A stretch of DNA of 64,000 nt, taken from the NCBI GenBank assembly GCA_030435675.1, contig CM059624.1:10998769-11062768 (forward strand), in the 5' to 3' direction. The stretch is from Steinernema hermaphroditum. Its lineage: Eukaryota > Nematoda > Chromadorea > Rhabditida > Steinernematidae. Position 1 is the stretch's first letter. Each line of letters begins with the position of its first letter. The notes below the pieces were generated by a model. The model did no database searches, was not told where the DNA came from, and saw nothing but the letters and a program-made list of their open reading frames with translations. The translations under genes and the position numbers were made by a program. Positions 1-12,159 of this stretch are shown piece by piece.

Positions 1-352
1 CCACATGGAAGATCTCTACGTTCGTCCTCAGTACCGCCGACAGAGAGTCGGACTCCGTCTCTGGACTGAGCTCGGGAAGGTACGCAATCTCTCACAGATT
101 TGATTTCAAACAAGGTGTTCAGTTCGGTGTGAAGAACAACTTGCCGCGCATCGAGTGGGACGTCCTCGACTGGAACGTCAACGCCATCAAGTTCTATGAA
201 AAGGTGTTAAATAAGCGTCCTCGTATCGTAACTAGATGAGATGTTTGCAGATGGAGGCGACGAACATGCACAAAGCCGAAGGATGGCTGAAGTACCGACT
301 CACCGAGGAAGGAATCGACCGACTCGCCCACTTTCTGGACAACAAACAGTGA
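1..352 (+). CDS. Diamine/thialysine N-acetyltransferase (GNAT, SAT-like), 3' part
   Basis: Three exons are visible: 1-79, 123-203 and 251-352, with introns of 43 and 47 bases. The 5' end lies outside the window. The first exon reads MEDLYVRPQYRRQ..G.RLW, the acetyl-CoA binding region of GNAT enzymes of the spermidine/thialysine acetyltransferase type. The second reads RIEWDVLDWNVNAIKFYEK, the strongly conserved C-terminal strand and helix of that family with the Tyr of FYEK in place. The last exon ends HFLDNKQ. The family transfers acetyl from acetyl-CoA to small amines in the cytosol; the exact substrate cannot be read from the sequence. The last exon and the tail of its intron are duplicated at about 47.35 kb. 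The family call is firm, the substrate is inferred. Confidence 0.85.
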
Positions 353-466
353 AACTATTATATAGGTTCTATAAATTAATATTTGAAGAATATTTCACTC
401 TTTGATGGAGAGTCCATCTGCAGGTCATAGGGCATTTCTTCTCCTGTCAGGCAGTGGGTCGGTCGG

Positions 467-825
467 ATGGGTCGTCTGCTGTGCGTTTGCCTCGTTTTGA
501 GTTTCTTGTCTGTTGTGGCCTCTGAGAGCGCCAACGAACCCAATCGCGACGCACTCTTCCTCCAAGGACATCGCCAGCGTCGGGCTCACGGCCACTACCA
601 CCCGCACATCCACAGCAGCTTCGTCGTCGACAGCGCTCCAGGGAGGCCTCGTAAGCTCAACTCTTCAAGACACATCAGTAACGGTTGCTCGTTTCAGTGA
701 CGCGGATAGAGTGGATCGGAATCGGCGTCGGCTGTGGAATCTTCTTCTTGATTGTTATCCTGCTCATCGCCACTGGTGTCGCCTGCGCGAAGTGGTGTCA
801 TCCTCAAGGGGAGGTCGTTCGTTAG
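467..825 (+). CDS. Small single-pass membrane protein with signal peptide
   Basis: Two exons, 467-650 and 698-825, with a 47-base GT-AG intron that joins in frame, give 103 residues. The N-terminus MGRLLCVCLVLSFLSVVAS is a signal peptide. A His- and Arg-rich extracellular stretch follows (residues about 35-60). The second exon encodes one transmembrane helix (WIGIGVGCGIFFLIVILLIA) and a short Cys-containing tail ending GEVVR. I recognise no family. It starts only 115 bases after the acetyltransferase stop, on the same strand. A truncated copy lacking the membrane exon lies at 47639. Its shape resembles the small genes at 1019-1307 and 63529-63849. Confidence 0.7.
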
Positions 826-1018
826 TGCAAAGGAGAAGAATAAACGAACATGAAGTCGATACTCCCATCTCCTCGAGGGGCGTGATGACCACTCTCGGCA
901 ACAAGGGTGCCTCTCCGAAGAGTCTATTCAGTTTTGGCACTTCCCTCTGTTGCGGCCTACCGTAAACCAATTGATTTTTTTTCGATTTTATTGGATCATA
1001 ACTCATGAAACAAAATTC

Positions 1019-1307
1019 TCACACAGCATTCGTATTCGAGGAAGTGTCATCGATCTTCAAGTCGGGATTCAATCTTCCCCAGTCGCTCTCAGCATCCGGA
1101 AGACGTCCTGTGGCACAGAAGAAGAGCGCGAGGGCGGCGATGATTAATAGGAAGACGAGTCCCATGGCAGTGAAGCCGACGACGATGGGAATTTTCTGAT
1201 CATCTGGAGAGCAGTCGACGGGAGTGAACAAAAGAGGGCCTACCGATCGCCTTCGAAGGGTTGACAAGAAGTACGAAGAACACGAAGAGGATTGCAAAGA
1301 GAGACAT
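1019..1307 (-). CDS. Small single-pass membrane protein with signal peptide
   Basis: Exons 1307-1244 and 1203-1019 with a 40-base intron encode 82 residues. MSLFAILFVFFVLLVNPSKA is a signal peptide, followed by a very short outer segment, one transmembrane helix (VVGFTAMGLVFLLIIAALAL, then FFC) and an acidic tail ending SSNTNAV. No known domain is visible. It is convergent with the gene at 467-825. The alternative unspliced reading from 1399 breaks the signal peptide and is less likely. The function is unknown. Confidence 0.65.
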
Positions 1308-1530
1308 ACGACCGATCGTAGAGGAGAAGAGAACATTGAGTGGATTGCGAACAGAGTGACAATAAATGGAACGCATACTGGTGTAGCTTGGACGTACATT
1401 TAGCGTCTAGTTTACTGATTCCAAAGACTGTATACTACAGGCAATTACTGCAGGCGTTTGAGATGTTTCAAGACGGAAAGGCCCGGTTATAGTTTATACG
1501 TTTATACAGCTTATGACAATTTCAGAGAAC

Positions 1531-2028
1531 TCAAAAACTAGTTATTGTCGAACGACAAGCTGCCGTAGGCGGTGGACAAGGAGGCTTCACGCATGGACGA
1601 GAAGTCAGCACGCACGTATCGTTTGATTTGCATGGAGGACAACAATCTGAATGAAACGAAACATCACGAATTCTACAAACGCTTTTGAGTATCGTTTCCA
1701 ACCATTAAGAGCTTCACAAAACACGCAACCTACCGTATCTCAGTCGTGAACACTCCCAGATGCTTATACAACTCGAATTCTGTCTCACAAGGTAGGGCGT
1801 ATCTAAAGCCACTATCATTCAACTCTCATCCACACGCCCACCTGGATCGCAGAAACATCCTGGTCGACATTTCCCGGATCGACACACCCTACTTGGACAC
1901 TCGCACGTGTTGTCGCATCCCCCGCAGTCCAGCCACACTTCTCCACGAGCACAATTCCGCTTAAGGGCGCTTAGGGAAACATCGGGAACCAACAGAAAGA
2001 GCACATAAAAAGCGCCAGAGAGTGACAT
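1531..2028 (-). CDS. Secreted TIL-domain (trypsin-inhibitor-like) cysteine-rich protein
   Basis: Three exons (2028-1842, 1802-1734, 1646-1531) join in phase 1 and give 123 residues. MSLSGAFYVLFLLVPDVSLS is the signal peptide. The next part has the TIL spacing: CARGEVWLDCGGCDNTCECP, then CRPGCFCDP and, across the first intron, YLVRQNSSCISIWEC. The last exon adds a second Cys-rich segment (CCPPCKSNDTCVLTSRPC, then VKPPCPP), common after TIL units in nematode secreted proteins. TIL proteins usually inhibit serine proteases or act in innate defence; the target here is unknown. An upstream ATG at 2055 is in frame but would put charged residues before the signal peptide. Confidence 0.8.
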
Positions 2029-3618
2029 TCGGAGAATCCGATGTTTTCGGCACATTCACACATGTCGCTCTTATACCCGTGACCACCAAGGGAGACAATT
2101 CGGAGGGAAATCCGGTTCCCAAAAGAGAAATGTTTACACCTGCAAAAAGCGGATAATCGCCCATCTGTGAGCAACAAAACACGATGGCATGGTTTCTGCA
2201 CTTCTGGTGAGTAAGTCTCTAAAAATAGGCGTTCACTGCGGAGGCATCCTTGGCTATGTACAGAGATAGGCAAGAACGGATAGGCCTTTAGCCGTTCTCT
2301 GCCCAGATCTGGCTAGTTCGTCCTCTATCGAACTTCTCCTTTTTTACTTTTACAGAATCGGGAGTTGTAGTTCTCAAATTGTTCGGGAGTTGCATATTCG
2401 GTGCTGATGGTGTCCTCAGGGCGTCCTCAGGGCGTTGATGGTGTCCTCAGTCAAAGTCAAAGTCAATGTCAAAGTTCTCAAATCAAGTAAGTGGTATCAG
2501 GGATGCGATAACCGTCATCTTACGATATTTCCCAACCACTGTAGATAAAATGCTGAAATGCCCCCTTCAGTTTGAGTTCAGAAATCCAGCTACACTTTCC
2601 ATGTTTCACATTCACGCCCTTTGAGCATTTGTATCCACATTCCTAGGAAGTCCGTATAAAATGTCCCCTGCTTTCCCAGCACCGGGAGCGCTCCCGCAAT
2701 TCCTTTGTTTTCGGCGCCAACGCCAAGTTCACAACGATTCCTCGGACCCACCGCATTGTTGGCAATTGCGAGAATCTGTTCTGTTCCAAAAAGAAATGGG
2801 CGTGTGAGTGAACGAGACAAAGTGCAGCTTTGAAAGTGTTTAGAATTAAAGACAATTCAATCCAAAAATGGAAATGTGAAACTTACGTTTTTATGATATT
2901 ACACACATATTGGATTATCGGATATTGCATTAACTGTCAATAGCTCTGATGATGAGAAAGCGTGCAAAAACACAAGCACAGTTTATGGCAAAAAGCATAA
3001 ATTGAAAATACGATTATCGATGACGGACTTGAGTTCCCTACTGACAGAGTACTTCTACAAGGTGGTCCATCAACAAGGCATTTACACAGAAGTCTGAAAT
3101 GTCATTTCCATGAGCATGCTAAGGCGAGACCGGTTGGAAACCGAAAGACACCATCCGGCCTCACAATTCAAATTCCTGAATGGTTTTCTAGACAGCTAGA
3201 CCTAGACAACACAGTGTAGGAGCTGAGCAGATTGGTTTGAATCTATAAATGACTTTCTAAACTTCTGCTAGACGTCTGTCTAGATGCCCTTCTTTGAGCC
3301 ACCTTCTTTCCTTGATTTTTGTTGCAATGACCTAGCTGATCTACTGTTCCATTCCCCGGTCTTGCAGATACATAAAATGACACAAAAAAGCAAAATCCTG
3401 ACGCAGTAAAATTGGACTGCACCGTTTCCTCTACACGCTATACAGCAGAAAAAGTGAAATGTGTGTTAGTCGATCAGAAACTGGATGTTCATCACGCGAT
3501 GCTTGGCAATCGTTTGTGGTCTTATGGAACAAAGTTTATTTAGCACAATAAGTTACAGGAAACGAGATCACCTTCGCGATGATGCGTTAGGCGACGCATG
3601 TACCTAAAATAGTGTTAA
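2029..3618 (+). other. Intergenic, no gene recognised
   Basis: No exon chain with splice sites and a family match was found on either strand. A short direct duplication of a GGGCGT-containing segment lies near 2416-2445. Minus-strand open frames at 2590-2855 are short and show no signal peptide or domain. Confidence 0.5.
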
Positions 3619-4819
3619 TCAAAAGAGGTAATGTTTGCCCCTTCGACTAACACTACTAATGGTAACTACCGAGTTATTTGTCGGCGACACCTTGAACCTT
3701 AGGAGTACGCTGAGCACGATCTTGCGGTAGTCGTTGAAGGCGATGAGGGCGCAGATGGAGGACACGAAGAAGCGGATCTAGAGACAGAGAGATGATGGAG
3801 ATCCTGTGCCGGACGCCTACCGTAGTCATGGGTGAGTGGATCTGCTTCGTTATTTCACAGGCGACGGCGACCGCCGAAAGGTCGACCCCGAAGCTTCCTA
3901 ACAGGATACAAAGGTTTCGGGCTGAAGAGTGGCACTTGGGAGGGTCGGGGACATCGAGGAACATACGCATGGCGATAAGAAGGAAGATGTTGGGAGGAGT
4001 GCAGTAGATGAGGACCGAGAGGAGCTGGCTCTTCCTTTTCTGATTGCTCGTCGACTTCTGCTTCTTGGAGAACTGGATGATCTTGTAAATGGACTGAAAA
4101 TGAGCGTTTCGGAGGGAAACCAGTGGTGAACTACCAAGAAGTAGAGGACGACCATGATTCCGAACATGACGAATCCGAAGATCTTCTCTCCGTAGAAGAT
4201 CGAGGTGAGAAAACTCTTGCCCAGTTGTTGACTGTCGGCGATAAGCATCTGAGAGACGGTGACGGGCGCCCAGAGACTGATGGAGAAGAGGACGAGACCG
4301 TGGCCAGCCAGGAAGATGTAGATGATTCTCCTAGATGACGTCTTTTTTGTGAACTCAACTCAGTGCCTACTTGTCATTCATCCACTTGGAGTAGACGAAT
4401 GGATAGGTGTAGGAGACGAAAGTGAGCAGAACCATGAGGGTGGCAAAGACGCGGTAGGAGTTGGCGGTGTAGCGGATCAGGAATGCGCTTACGAACAACA
4501 CCCACATCTTCTTGTCCGAGAGCGAACTGCAAATCCCTCTTATTTCCATGTTCTCGATGGCAACCTACTGTTCTCCGGCGAAAAAGACGCTTCTCCCGAT
4601 TCCGGTCACGTCACTGAGGTCGACGATCATCATAAAGGTGGAGAAGAAGGCGCTCAGAATGGAGTGATTCAACGCGTAGGTTCGACAGAGATTCGGCTTA
4701 ACGCGGAAGATCGACAGGCCGATGATGATGAAGTTCACGGCGGTGTGCGCCACTTCCAGAGCCAGACTCGATGGGATTAGAACGGACATCGGAATGGGAT
4801 CCTTTGTGCCGTTTGCCAT
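3619..4819 (-). CDS. Seven-transmembrane chemoreceptor-like protein, clade A member 1
   Basis: Six exons (4819-4569, 4526-4371, 4330-4135, 4093-3967, 3921-3821, 3777-3619) give an uninterrupted 329-residue protein, the usual length of nematode chemoreceptors. TM1 lies in TAVNFIIIGLSIF, followed by the clade signature VKPNLCRTYALNHSI. Exon 2 holds TM3 (NSYRVFATLMVLLTFVSYTY). Exon 3 holds TM4-TM5 (YIFLAGHGLVLF and a long hydrophobic stretch). Exon 4 carries a basic loop and TM6 with YCTPPNIFLLIAM. Exon 5 begins PRNLCIL. Exon 6 carries TM7 (RFFVSSICALIAFNDYRK). Such proteins act as G-protein coupled receptors in sensory neurons; ligand and Pfam family cannot be assigned by eye. Intron phases 2,2,0,1,0 are shared by all eleven receptors here. 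Confidence 0.82.
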
Positions 4820-5972
4820 GCCCGTGCTTGCCTAAATAGGGTTATAACACGATGATTCCCACGTTAGGCACGCCCTGGTCTTTAAGCGAACTGAGTCACG
4901 CAATCCCGTTTGAACGCAGAAAAAAGGAGAACACTACAGGACTGGGCTCTGCGAAGGCGATCCTAAAAAGCAACAGCACTTAATTAGATACTTTCTGTGA
5001 CATTTGCAGACTCTTTAAGACGCGAAAAACAGTGTGAGGGGGAGTTCCGATGAAATGGGCTATTTCAGTTCAGCATCTACTACTTCGTCTTTGAGAAGGT
5101 GTCCCATTTTTGTATACGGAACTGCCAAGGCCACGAATGGTTAATTCGAGCTCAAAAAGTTGCGACTGACTTCTTTGTTCTCACAGAACAAAGCATTTCG
5201 AAAGTACAATTCTTGATCCAGCATCTACAAATATGGAAGAAATGAAGGCTAGAGCTAAGTGTTTACGGTGCTAGTGGCACTCTTGGACACGCGTCGCCGA
5301 GTCGCGTATCCATCGCTATTATCCTCTGCTTTGAAGACCGCCCATGAGACTATTATGTGCCATGCGTGCTCAGTGACCTAAACGTGAATTGAAAAGGAAG
5401 GTCTTGTGACTAGGGATTGAAAAGTGCTCATAGATGCTGCGGAATAGGGCGACTTTACAAAGCCCTACTGCGAGTCCCTTTGATTGGAGAGAAATGGGTG
5501 GATCGTGACATCAATAACCCATTTATGTCCATAATGAACGTACACACGAAATAAGGACCCGGCGGGGAACCGAACCCGACATCGCCAGGATCTAAAGGTC
5601 AGGAAGTTCAACGTACACGGTAATTTTTAATCTAAAACAAACTGATTTATGAGACAGCCTGAAAAGAGCATCTCCCACCAATCCGGAGTCCTTTTCGCAC
5701 CTTAAACACACTCTGCAGACTGTCTCGAAAATCACTTTTGTTTTTTTCGACACCTACAATCTAAAAAGGTCATGGTAGGAATGAATGAATGGAGCAGTGA
5801 GTACTCTGGCTCGGAGCTGGCTCGAATCCGGTACCGACTCAGTTCGTTGCACTGTCCTGGAATAGTCCACAATCGAGCTGATGTTCTACTTATGAGCTGG
5901 TTATAGTTGGGCAGTTATTCGAAAGCCGAAAAAGCGGAACACGAAAATCCATTACCAAAAAATTGCAATATA

Positions 5973-6862
5973 TTGGGTTGGAGCAGTGAAAATGGGACAC
6001 TTTTGCATTGATTGTTTATATGTATTTTTTCAACCATTTCACTTTAAGGTATTCACCATTTGACTGGACAACTACAGACCACTTCTCGGGCGAAAGGCGG
6101 ATCCCTCGCTCATAGAATACAAGGGGTTTCAAGTAAAAAAATGTTGTGGTCCAATTTTCGACCTCTTTGTTTTAATTGGAGTGAATTCTTCTGGTGTCAC
6201 CCTTTGTGGACGAAAACACATAACGATTAGATAGAGCTAAGAGAGTTCTAGATAAATAGTAAAAAAGGAATCTCTCAGCTCAAAATGGAGAGCCATTCTG
6301 GGGGTCAGCTTGAAAATGTGAGGTTTCAGGCACCATTCCTGAAGTGTGCTTTTTTTAAACATATTTCCTTGAAGTAGAAGTAAACTCATGGAGTCACTAA
6401 GCGTGCATGGTAGCTGTGAGTGAGGGCTACCTGCTCTATATCCCCATTCTCTGTTACGGTACTTAATCAATTGGAAACGTTGGCGTTAACAGAACTTGGT
6501 CAAATCCGATGATCCGAAAAGACCATCTTTTTGAGATTAGCTCATGTTGTGATACATGACGACCATATAGACAGGTGCATTCGGTAGGTTAGACCCAAGG
6601 ATGTACGTGGTTAAAAGCGGGCACCGTCCATCAGGCCCGTACATTACTTCGCATTTTGTCATCTCGAGGTGCCAAAAACATGACCATCAAAAATGAATAG
6701 ACCTCTAACATCAAGAGGAATGTAATGTATAAGTCGCCAATTATAGTGTGGGGTGAGAGTTCACTGTACACAACAACACATAAATCAGCTTTACCGCGAG
6801 TCTAAACATGACGAGAAAAATGAATGTTTATCAAGTGTCCCATTTTCAATGCTCCAACTCAA
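5973..6862 (-). mobile_element. Decayed mariner-like element with terminal inverted repeats
   Basis: The left end TTGGGTTGGAGCAGTGAAAA and the inverted right end, which reads TTGAGTTGGAGCATTGAAAA on the minus strand, are both flanked by TA, the mariner target duplication. The match continues as TGGGACACTT. Inside, the minus strand about 6150-6010 reads FYERGIRLSPEKW and then NGEYLKVKW, typical of the C-terminus of mariner transposases. Further fragments lie near 6470-6240, in more than one frame and with stops. At 890 bp it is shorter than a full mariner, so it is an internally deleted, inactive copy. Related single ends occur near 18906, 23282 and 43191. Confidence 0.75.
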
Positions 6863-7492
6863 TAAATACCAGAGAGGATATCATGCGAAGTATTTCTCTT
6901 CCTCACCTCCTTCGAACATCCCAATCCAATTCATTTTCGTCACAATCGAGCAGATACACTAATTGTGCGACACAACTGGATGCACAAACGAGGAACTTGA
7001 ACTTCAACGAGCATCTTATTCATCGCCCAAAGTAATGTGACAAATCAGTTTACGACTTTTGCAAAGTTGCAATGCTGCAGAGGAAAGGTCACGTTTTGTT
7101 TTTCTCAAACCCAACAAGGTCCACAGATTGACATACAAACCAAAAAAGCGAGCAATCTGAAAAAAAGATCTTTTACGCTTGAGGCCCTCGTTGAAAGACG
7201 TCACTTTAAGCAGCTTTTTATCCCAGTGCCCAACAGATGTGTTGTCATCTGTTTAATGATCAAAGCACAGCCCTTTGCTCTTGCAGAATCAGGTAGTTAG
7301 GAAATTGTTCAGAGGCGGCAAATTGTACTAATTGTACAAAGTTGTAATTAAAAAATTGTAAAAAAAATTGTAGAAAAAACGGTTTTGTACACCTAGCCGC
7401 TGTGGCCCTGCTCTGCTGTTAAAGCGCTGCTAGGTTGCTTTCAATTCCTTTTTTTCGATATATTTTCATGTATCTTAATTGTTGGCTTCGAT

Positions 7493-7704
7493 CTGAAGGC
7501 CCGTTTATACTCTGCGCCACATAAAAACCCCCTTTTGACCGTCGCGCAGCTGTGCCGCGTAGCTGCGCGACAGTCAAGTTGAAGCTAAGCGACAGTTATG
7601 TTAACCTAAAAATTTTTTCTTTCTGCGTAAATAGTCACACATATACCAGCTAATCGACACAAAAAGGGGGTTTTGTGTCGCGCAAAGTATAAACGGGTCT
7701 TTAG
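7493..7704. mobile_element. MITE of about 210 bp
   Basis: The left end reads AAGGCCCGTTTATACTCTGC and the right end, inverted, reads AAAGACCCGTTTATACTTTG. The similarity runs for about 40 bases, including the run of C that precedes TTTTG. The interior has no open frame. This is the shape of a non-autonomous DNA transposon. The target duplication could not be fixed, so the superfamily (hAT or Harbinger type) is open. Confidence 0.65.
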
Positions 7705-9320
7705 TAAGCAGTGTTAACCCAAAAGGAGGCATTAAGGCGTGATCTAAGTGTTACTACCTCACGTAGTGGCAGTTTTGTCCAGTGGCGCTTCTGTCCGGGA
7801 ATGGACATGGACAGGGAGGTCATTAAGATAGACCAAACCCAAATGCTGAAAAAGGCTACAACTAAGGAACAGAACTAAAATTACAGGATGAGGGACAATG
7901 CCGTTCCCCCCCCCCCTCCTCCCTTCAAAATCCACAAATCGCAGATCACATCAGCGGGACTATGCCTGGCGACAGAGCACTGGTCAATCCTAAGAATAAA
8001 CGGTGCATTGAGTTCATAATCATTGAGTTCACATCATCGTCTCCAAATGATATGAGACCGCCAAATAGGTATAGTGTCACTACAAAAGGCTTGAAAATAG
8101 TCAGCATGTAAATGCTCGCATCCGCGCTTTGCTCGCGAAAGGCTTATCCATAAAACACAACTCAAAAAGCGTCCATAGTACCGGACACAAGTGAGCTGTG
8201 TGCCCTTACAAAGAAGTGGAGCAAAAAGTTGGAGTCATCGAATACAAACGACCATTTGAGATAGCAGTACAAAGTTTTATGGCCGCAAAAGAGGAAGTAC
8301 CAGCAAGGATCTGATTTTTCACCCACTCGAGTCGCAAATTCGATTGAAACACAACATTGACAACAGTGGGAAAAAGGCTATTCTTGCTACTTTTCCACGA
8401 ACAACGCTACTTTTAGGAATGCGCATTAAACGGAAGATTGTACCGTAGTGTCGCAAAGAGAGTGAAATGTGTAAAAAGGGGGCAATCATATATGAGATTG
8501 TGCCAGAGATGGATTCACCTCGTCACAAATCTGTGAGAATTTCTGTGGAGTGATGACAGAAACCTTTCTTAAGTGGCGTCCGTGCACTGAAGTTTTTGTT
8601 GATGGCGGCCGAAAATAGCACGTAACCTTGCGCTCAACAGAACTAAAACTGGGAAAGACTTTGCCATCCCGAAACAGAAATTACCCTTTTCCTTTGCATT
8701 CATGCACGCAATCCCGTATAAAAACCTCCCTGGGTGGTGTTCACTATGCGTGCTGATCGCGATCGTTGGAAAGCGGAGAAAAATGTGGAGCTTTAAACGG
8801 AGCTTATCACGAAGCTGGTAGAAACAGGCGCTGATATAAACTCATAAAGTTCTTCAGTTTGCAGATTCAGTTCAAAGAAGGCAAATTTTGTATACAATAT
8901 AAATAAAGAATAGGAAAGAAGAACAAGAGGTTGCAGATGCAAAGGAAACACCATTTTGTTTTTGTTCCTGCAATAATGGACTTCAGTCATGCACTTCAGT
9001 CATGCACATGTTCTTGGAAGGCTGGCAAGGACAGACGAATGAAAAATGATTATAGGGCTATGTTATGCTGATGTTTTTTTATATCCTTCATGTTATTCTG
9101 ATCCTCTTGTCATAAAAAATGCACAACGTACAATTATCGGAAAGCTAGTGATTTATAGTAATTACATCAAGAACGCAAAGCAATCATGTATCAAAGATGG
9201 GTTTCCAAGATGGATCATTGAGAGTAAACCACGTGGCGTCTCTGCTTTGGCCAAAGTGGACGCGATTTAACTTGTGTAGTTGACTGAAATGGTACGTTTA
9301 CAAATAGCGTTCTGAAAGAC

Positions 9321-10992
9321 CTAACAACATACAGTGCTCACTGTGAATACAGCACTCTGCGGTCCGATTTGCTGCCCCTTCAATAGTCTAACTATAGCTC
9401 TGCGATATTCGCGAAAGGCGATAAGAATGCAGAGCGAAGCAACGGCAAATCGCATCTGAACCAGTCGGCTGTTTCAGAGTTCAGCAGTGGATAACTTACG
9501 GAAGAGATGTAGTGAAAAACTGTTCTGCTAACATCACAGACGCTGATGAATAAAGGATCTGCGACCAAGTCCAGGCCGGTGGCAACCACGCAGATATCAC
9601 GAGCTGGAAGGTGTATCATCGGTTAATCAGTTATCACACAAATAAGGGCTAAGGTGATGCCAATACAGAAGCGCTCAAGCTTATGGGAATTTACAACGCC
9701 ATAACTGTTATATGGAGAGAAAAAGAATTTTAAGGACAGAAAACTGACTGTATGGCTGTAATTGTAGGAGGTCCAATTGTATTGTAGACCATTTGCAAGA
9801 AAATCAGTATTTCTGCCTCTATTATGCGGCGCGCGATCTTCAGATGCTGGGATGGGTCAAATGGATAGCGAAAGGTATTGAGTGGAAATTGCGTTTCATA
9901 TTACATAAATTGCATTGCTGATGTGAGAAGCTCGTTCTGGCTTTTTTTCACAAATCATTTACTACGTCATACAGCTAAAAACCATTTTCGTTTTTTGAGA
10001 AAGTCTGCAAAGTGCATTATTCCCAGGAAGGGCACGTCTGTGCACTGGAGGTGCACTTTGCATTGTGGCTCTTTTCCTTTAATCCACGAAAATGCCTAAA
10101 ATCCCTTACGCAGGTTAATCAGCAAGAAGATGTTCGGCGGAGTGCAATAGATGAGGACGGAAAGAAGCTGACTTCGTCTCGCGTTCCTGCTCTTCTTCTT
10201 CTTCGTAAATTTAATAATTTTGTAGACCGCCTGGAAATCAACTCTGATAACAGCAACTCTTGTGCACTCACCATGACATAGAGAACGGTCATGACTCCCA
10301 GCTGGATGTGGAGCACGATATGCTGGAAGAAGAAGAGGAGGGCGAACAGATTCACTTCGGTCACGCGAGCGCTGTTCTTCATAACAACTTCGTTTATCGC
10401 TCCTGGCACGACCAAAGCGACGAGAAAGATGACGACGCCGTGGCCAGCAATCAAGACGTGGAGCACTTTCCTGGAGACGACACGGTCTTATTCCGGATGC
10501 CCAGCCTTGACTCACCTCTTGTTCATAAGATGGGAATATTTCATTGGGTACGTGTAGAGGATGTAGTTCATGAGCACGATTAGAGTGGAAAACACACAGT
10601 AGGTGCAGTTGGTGTACTGATTGATGACCACTTTCATGAAGTGGGTCCACTTCCTAGAATTTCATGCAAGAGGGTGACAAGGAGACCTATATCGCCTACA
10701 GCTTCGAGCCGAAGAACGAATCCTTTAGGAACCCCGTGATTTCCACAAAATTCAGAAACATTTCGAAACAGGAGATGAGAGAGCTGACGATGGCGTGGTT
10801 GAGAGCGTACGTCCGACAGAGGCTCGACTTCACGTAGAAGATCGACAGCAGGATTACGGTAGCGTTCACCGCAGTGTGTCCGACTTCGAAGGCCAGAGCG
10901 GTAGGAGCGTTCATGGCCAGAACAAGCTGTAATGAGTCGGACACAGAAGGAAGAAGGATGTGATTTAGCTCTGTGCAGTAAGTGAAGGGCAA
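9321..10992 (-). CDS. Seven-transmembrane chemoreceptor-like protein, clade A member 2
   Basis: Exons 10992-10700, 10653-10516, 10470-10272, 10230-10110, 9603-9500 and 9455-9321 join without a stop to 329 residues. They have the same exon plan as the 3619-4819 gene. Key stretches are FEVGHTAVNATVILLSIF (TM1), VKSSLCRTYALNHAIVSS, VLIAGHGVVIFLVALVVPG, QLLSVLIYCTPPNIFLL (TM6), PRDICVVATGLDLV at the start of exon 5 and FAVASLCILIAFREYRRAI (TM7). Intron 4 is about 506 bases, more than ten times the other introns. A gene model using only the compact part would lose TM7. The start codon is uncertain: TM1 alignment supports the 10992 ATG, but an acceptor-like ATTACAG at about 10925 could mark a different 5' end. 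Confidence 0.75.
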
Positions 10993-12159
10993 TTCAATTA
11001 AAACGATTGACGGTCGAGCGCAGACGAAGAGAGGACCGATTGAGGGTGTTTAATGATAGCTGAACTTGGAATTACTATTAATAGACGTCGCAACGTTTGG
11101 TGAATTGCTACCGTAAGATCAACAAACACATCCAATTCAAATGGCGGCTCAAGTCTGCACAGCCTCTTTCTACAATTCGAAGTGAGTCCAGGAGTTCGTG
11201 CACTTTCCTAATGCTGTTAACACGCAGTGCGATTCCAGCAAATCCGATTAAGCATAATGTCGTGAGACTGCTACATTGTAGCACATCACTGAAGTATCGT
11301 TAAGTTCCACCGGATCTCAACTCATCTCTTCGTACCTCGTCATCGACAGACCGATAACAACAATTATTGTTTTTTGCCTAATGTGTAAAACTGCAACGTT
11401 TCATACACGTGAAATTTTGTAATTTGTGTTAATAGTGCTTTCTTATGCAGGTGGAAACTGCCAATCTGTTCAGATCAGAACCATATAATGTATCCAATAA
11501 AGTGTCTCACTATGATTTACTATTAATTTAAAACGCCATTATTAAGTACAGGTACATTCAGGAGGTCCACAAATCGACACAAAATCCGTCTATATGTGTA
11601 TTGTGTTCCTTTATCGTTGTGGACCTCTTTTCTTTTGGGAAAAATCATTTTACGCATCCAGCCTTTGGAATTTACGACATTGAATTGGCGTTGTGTCAGC
11701 TCTACCTTTTGTTGCTTCACTTATCAGGTAGTCCAGAAAGGGCAAAATATTAGGATGTGAAAATGACCAAACTGGGTGCTAACGTCGCAACAATATCTTA
11801 ATTTGGAACCGATGAACTTTTTATTTTCCATTAATTTATGACATTACTTGTTCGTTACATAAATAATGGGGCCCTCGTACAACGACCGTTTACCGTCACA
11901 AAATGGATTTCATTTAGATTTCACTGGGTTGGAACTGGCGCTAGCTTTAATTTAGATTTAATTCCTTTCTTTGAACAGGCACAATTTCGATATTTCGGGA
12001 AAGTAGATCCTGGCTAAAGGTCCAATTACATAGTCGACGTGGTAATTGTATGCGTCATAATTACCAAGAATTCATCATTTTTTACATGTCTGACTTCAAA
12101 AATTGGGCACTGGTGAGTTTAGAGTTTTTTTTTTATTTCAGAACACTGTTGAACAACGC
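10993..12159 (+). other. Intergenic, no gene recognised
   Basis: AT-rich, with short open frames only. No exon with family similarity was found. Confidence 0.45.

Larger units (their letters stand above)
4820..9320 (+). other. Gene-poor intergenic region with transposon relics
   Basis: Apart from the decayed mariner (5973-6862) and the MITE (about 7493-7704), no supported gene was seen. A homopolymer C run lies near 7910. Fragments near 5560-5610 and 5815-5850 resemble tRNA B-box sequence, but no cloverleaf can be drawn. Confidence 0.5.

Noticed and set aside
2590..2855. Minus-strand overlapping frames of 70-76 codons
   Set aside because: No splice-linked continuation, signal peptide or domain. 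Both frames are open over the same bases.
5550..5625. tRNA-like sequence on the minus strand with a GGTTCGG B-box-like stretch
   Set aside because: The T-arm-like part pairs weakly and no acceptor stem, anticodon arm or D arm can be drawn. It is at most a tRNA-derived repeat fragment.
5815..5850. Second B-box-like sequence (CTCGAATCCGG)
   Set aside because: No cloverleaf and no A box at the right distance.
10012..10583. Plus-strand acidic frames such as one rich in His/Asp/Glu
   Set aside because: They are antisense to receptor exons on the minus strand, as are similar plus-strand frames at 4123-4780 and 21801-22031.
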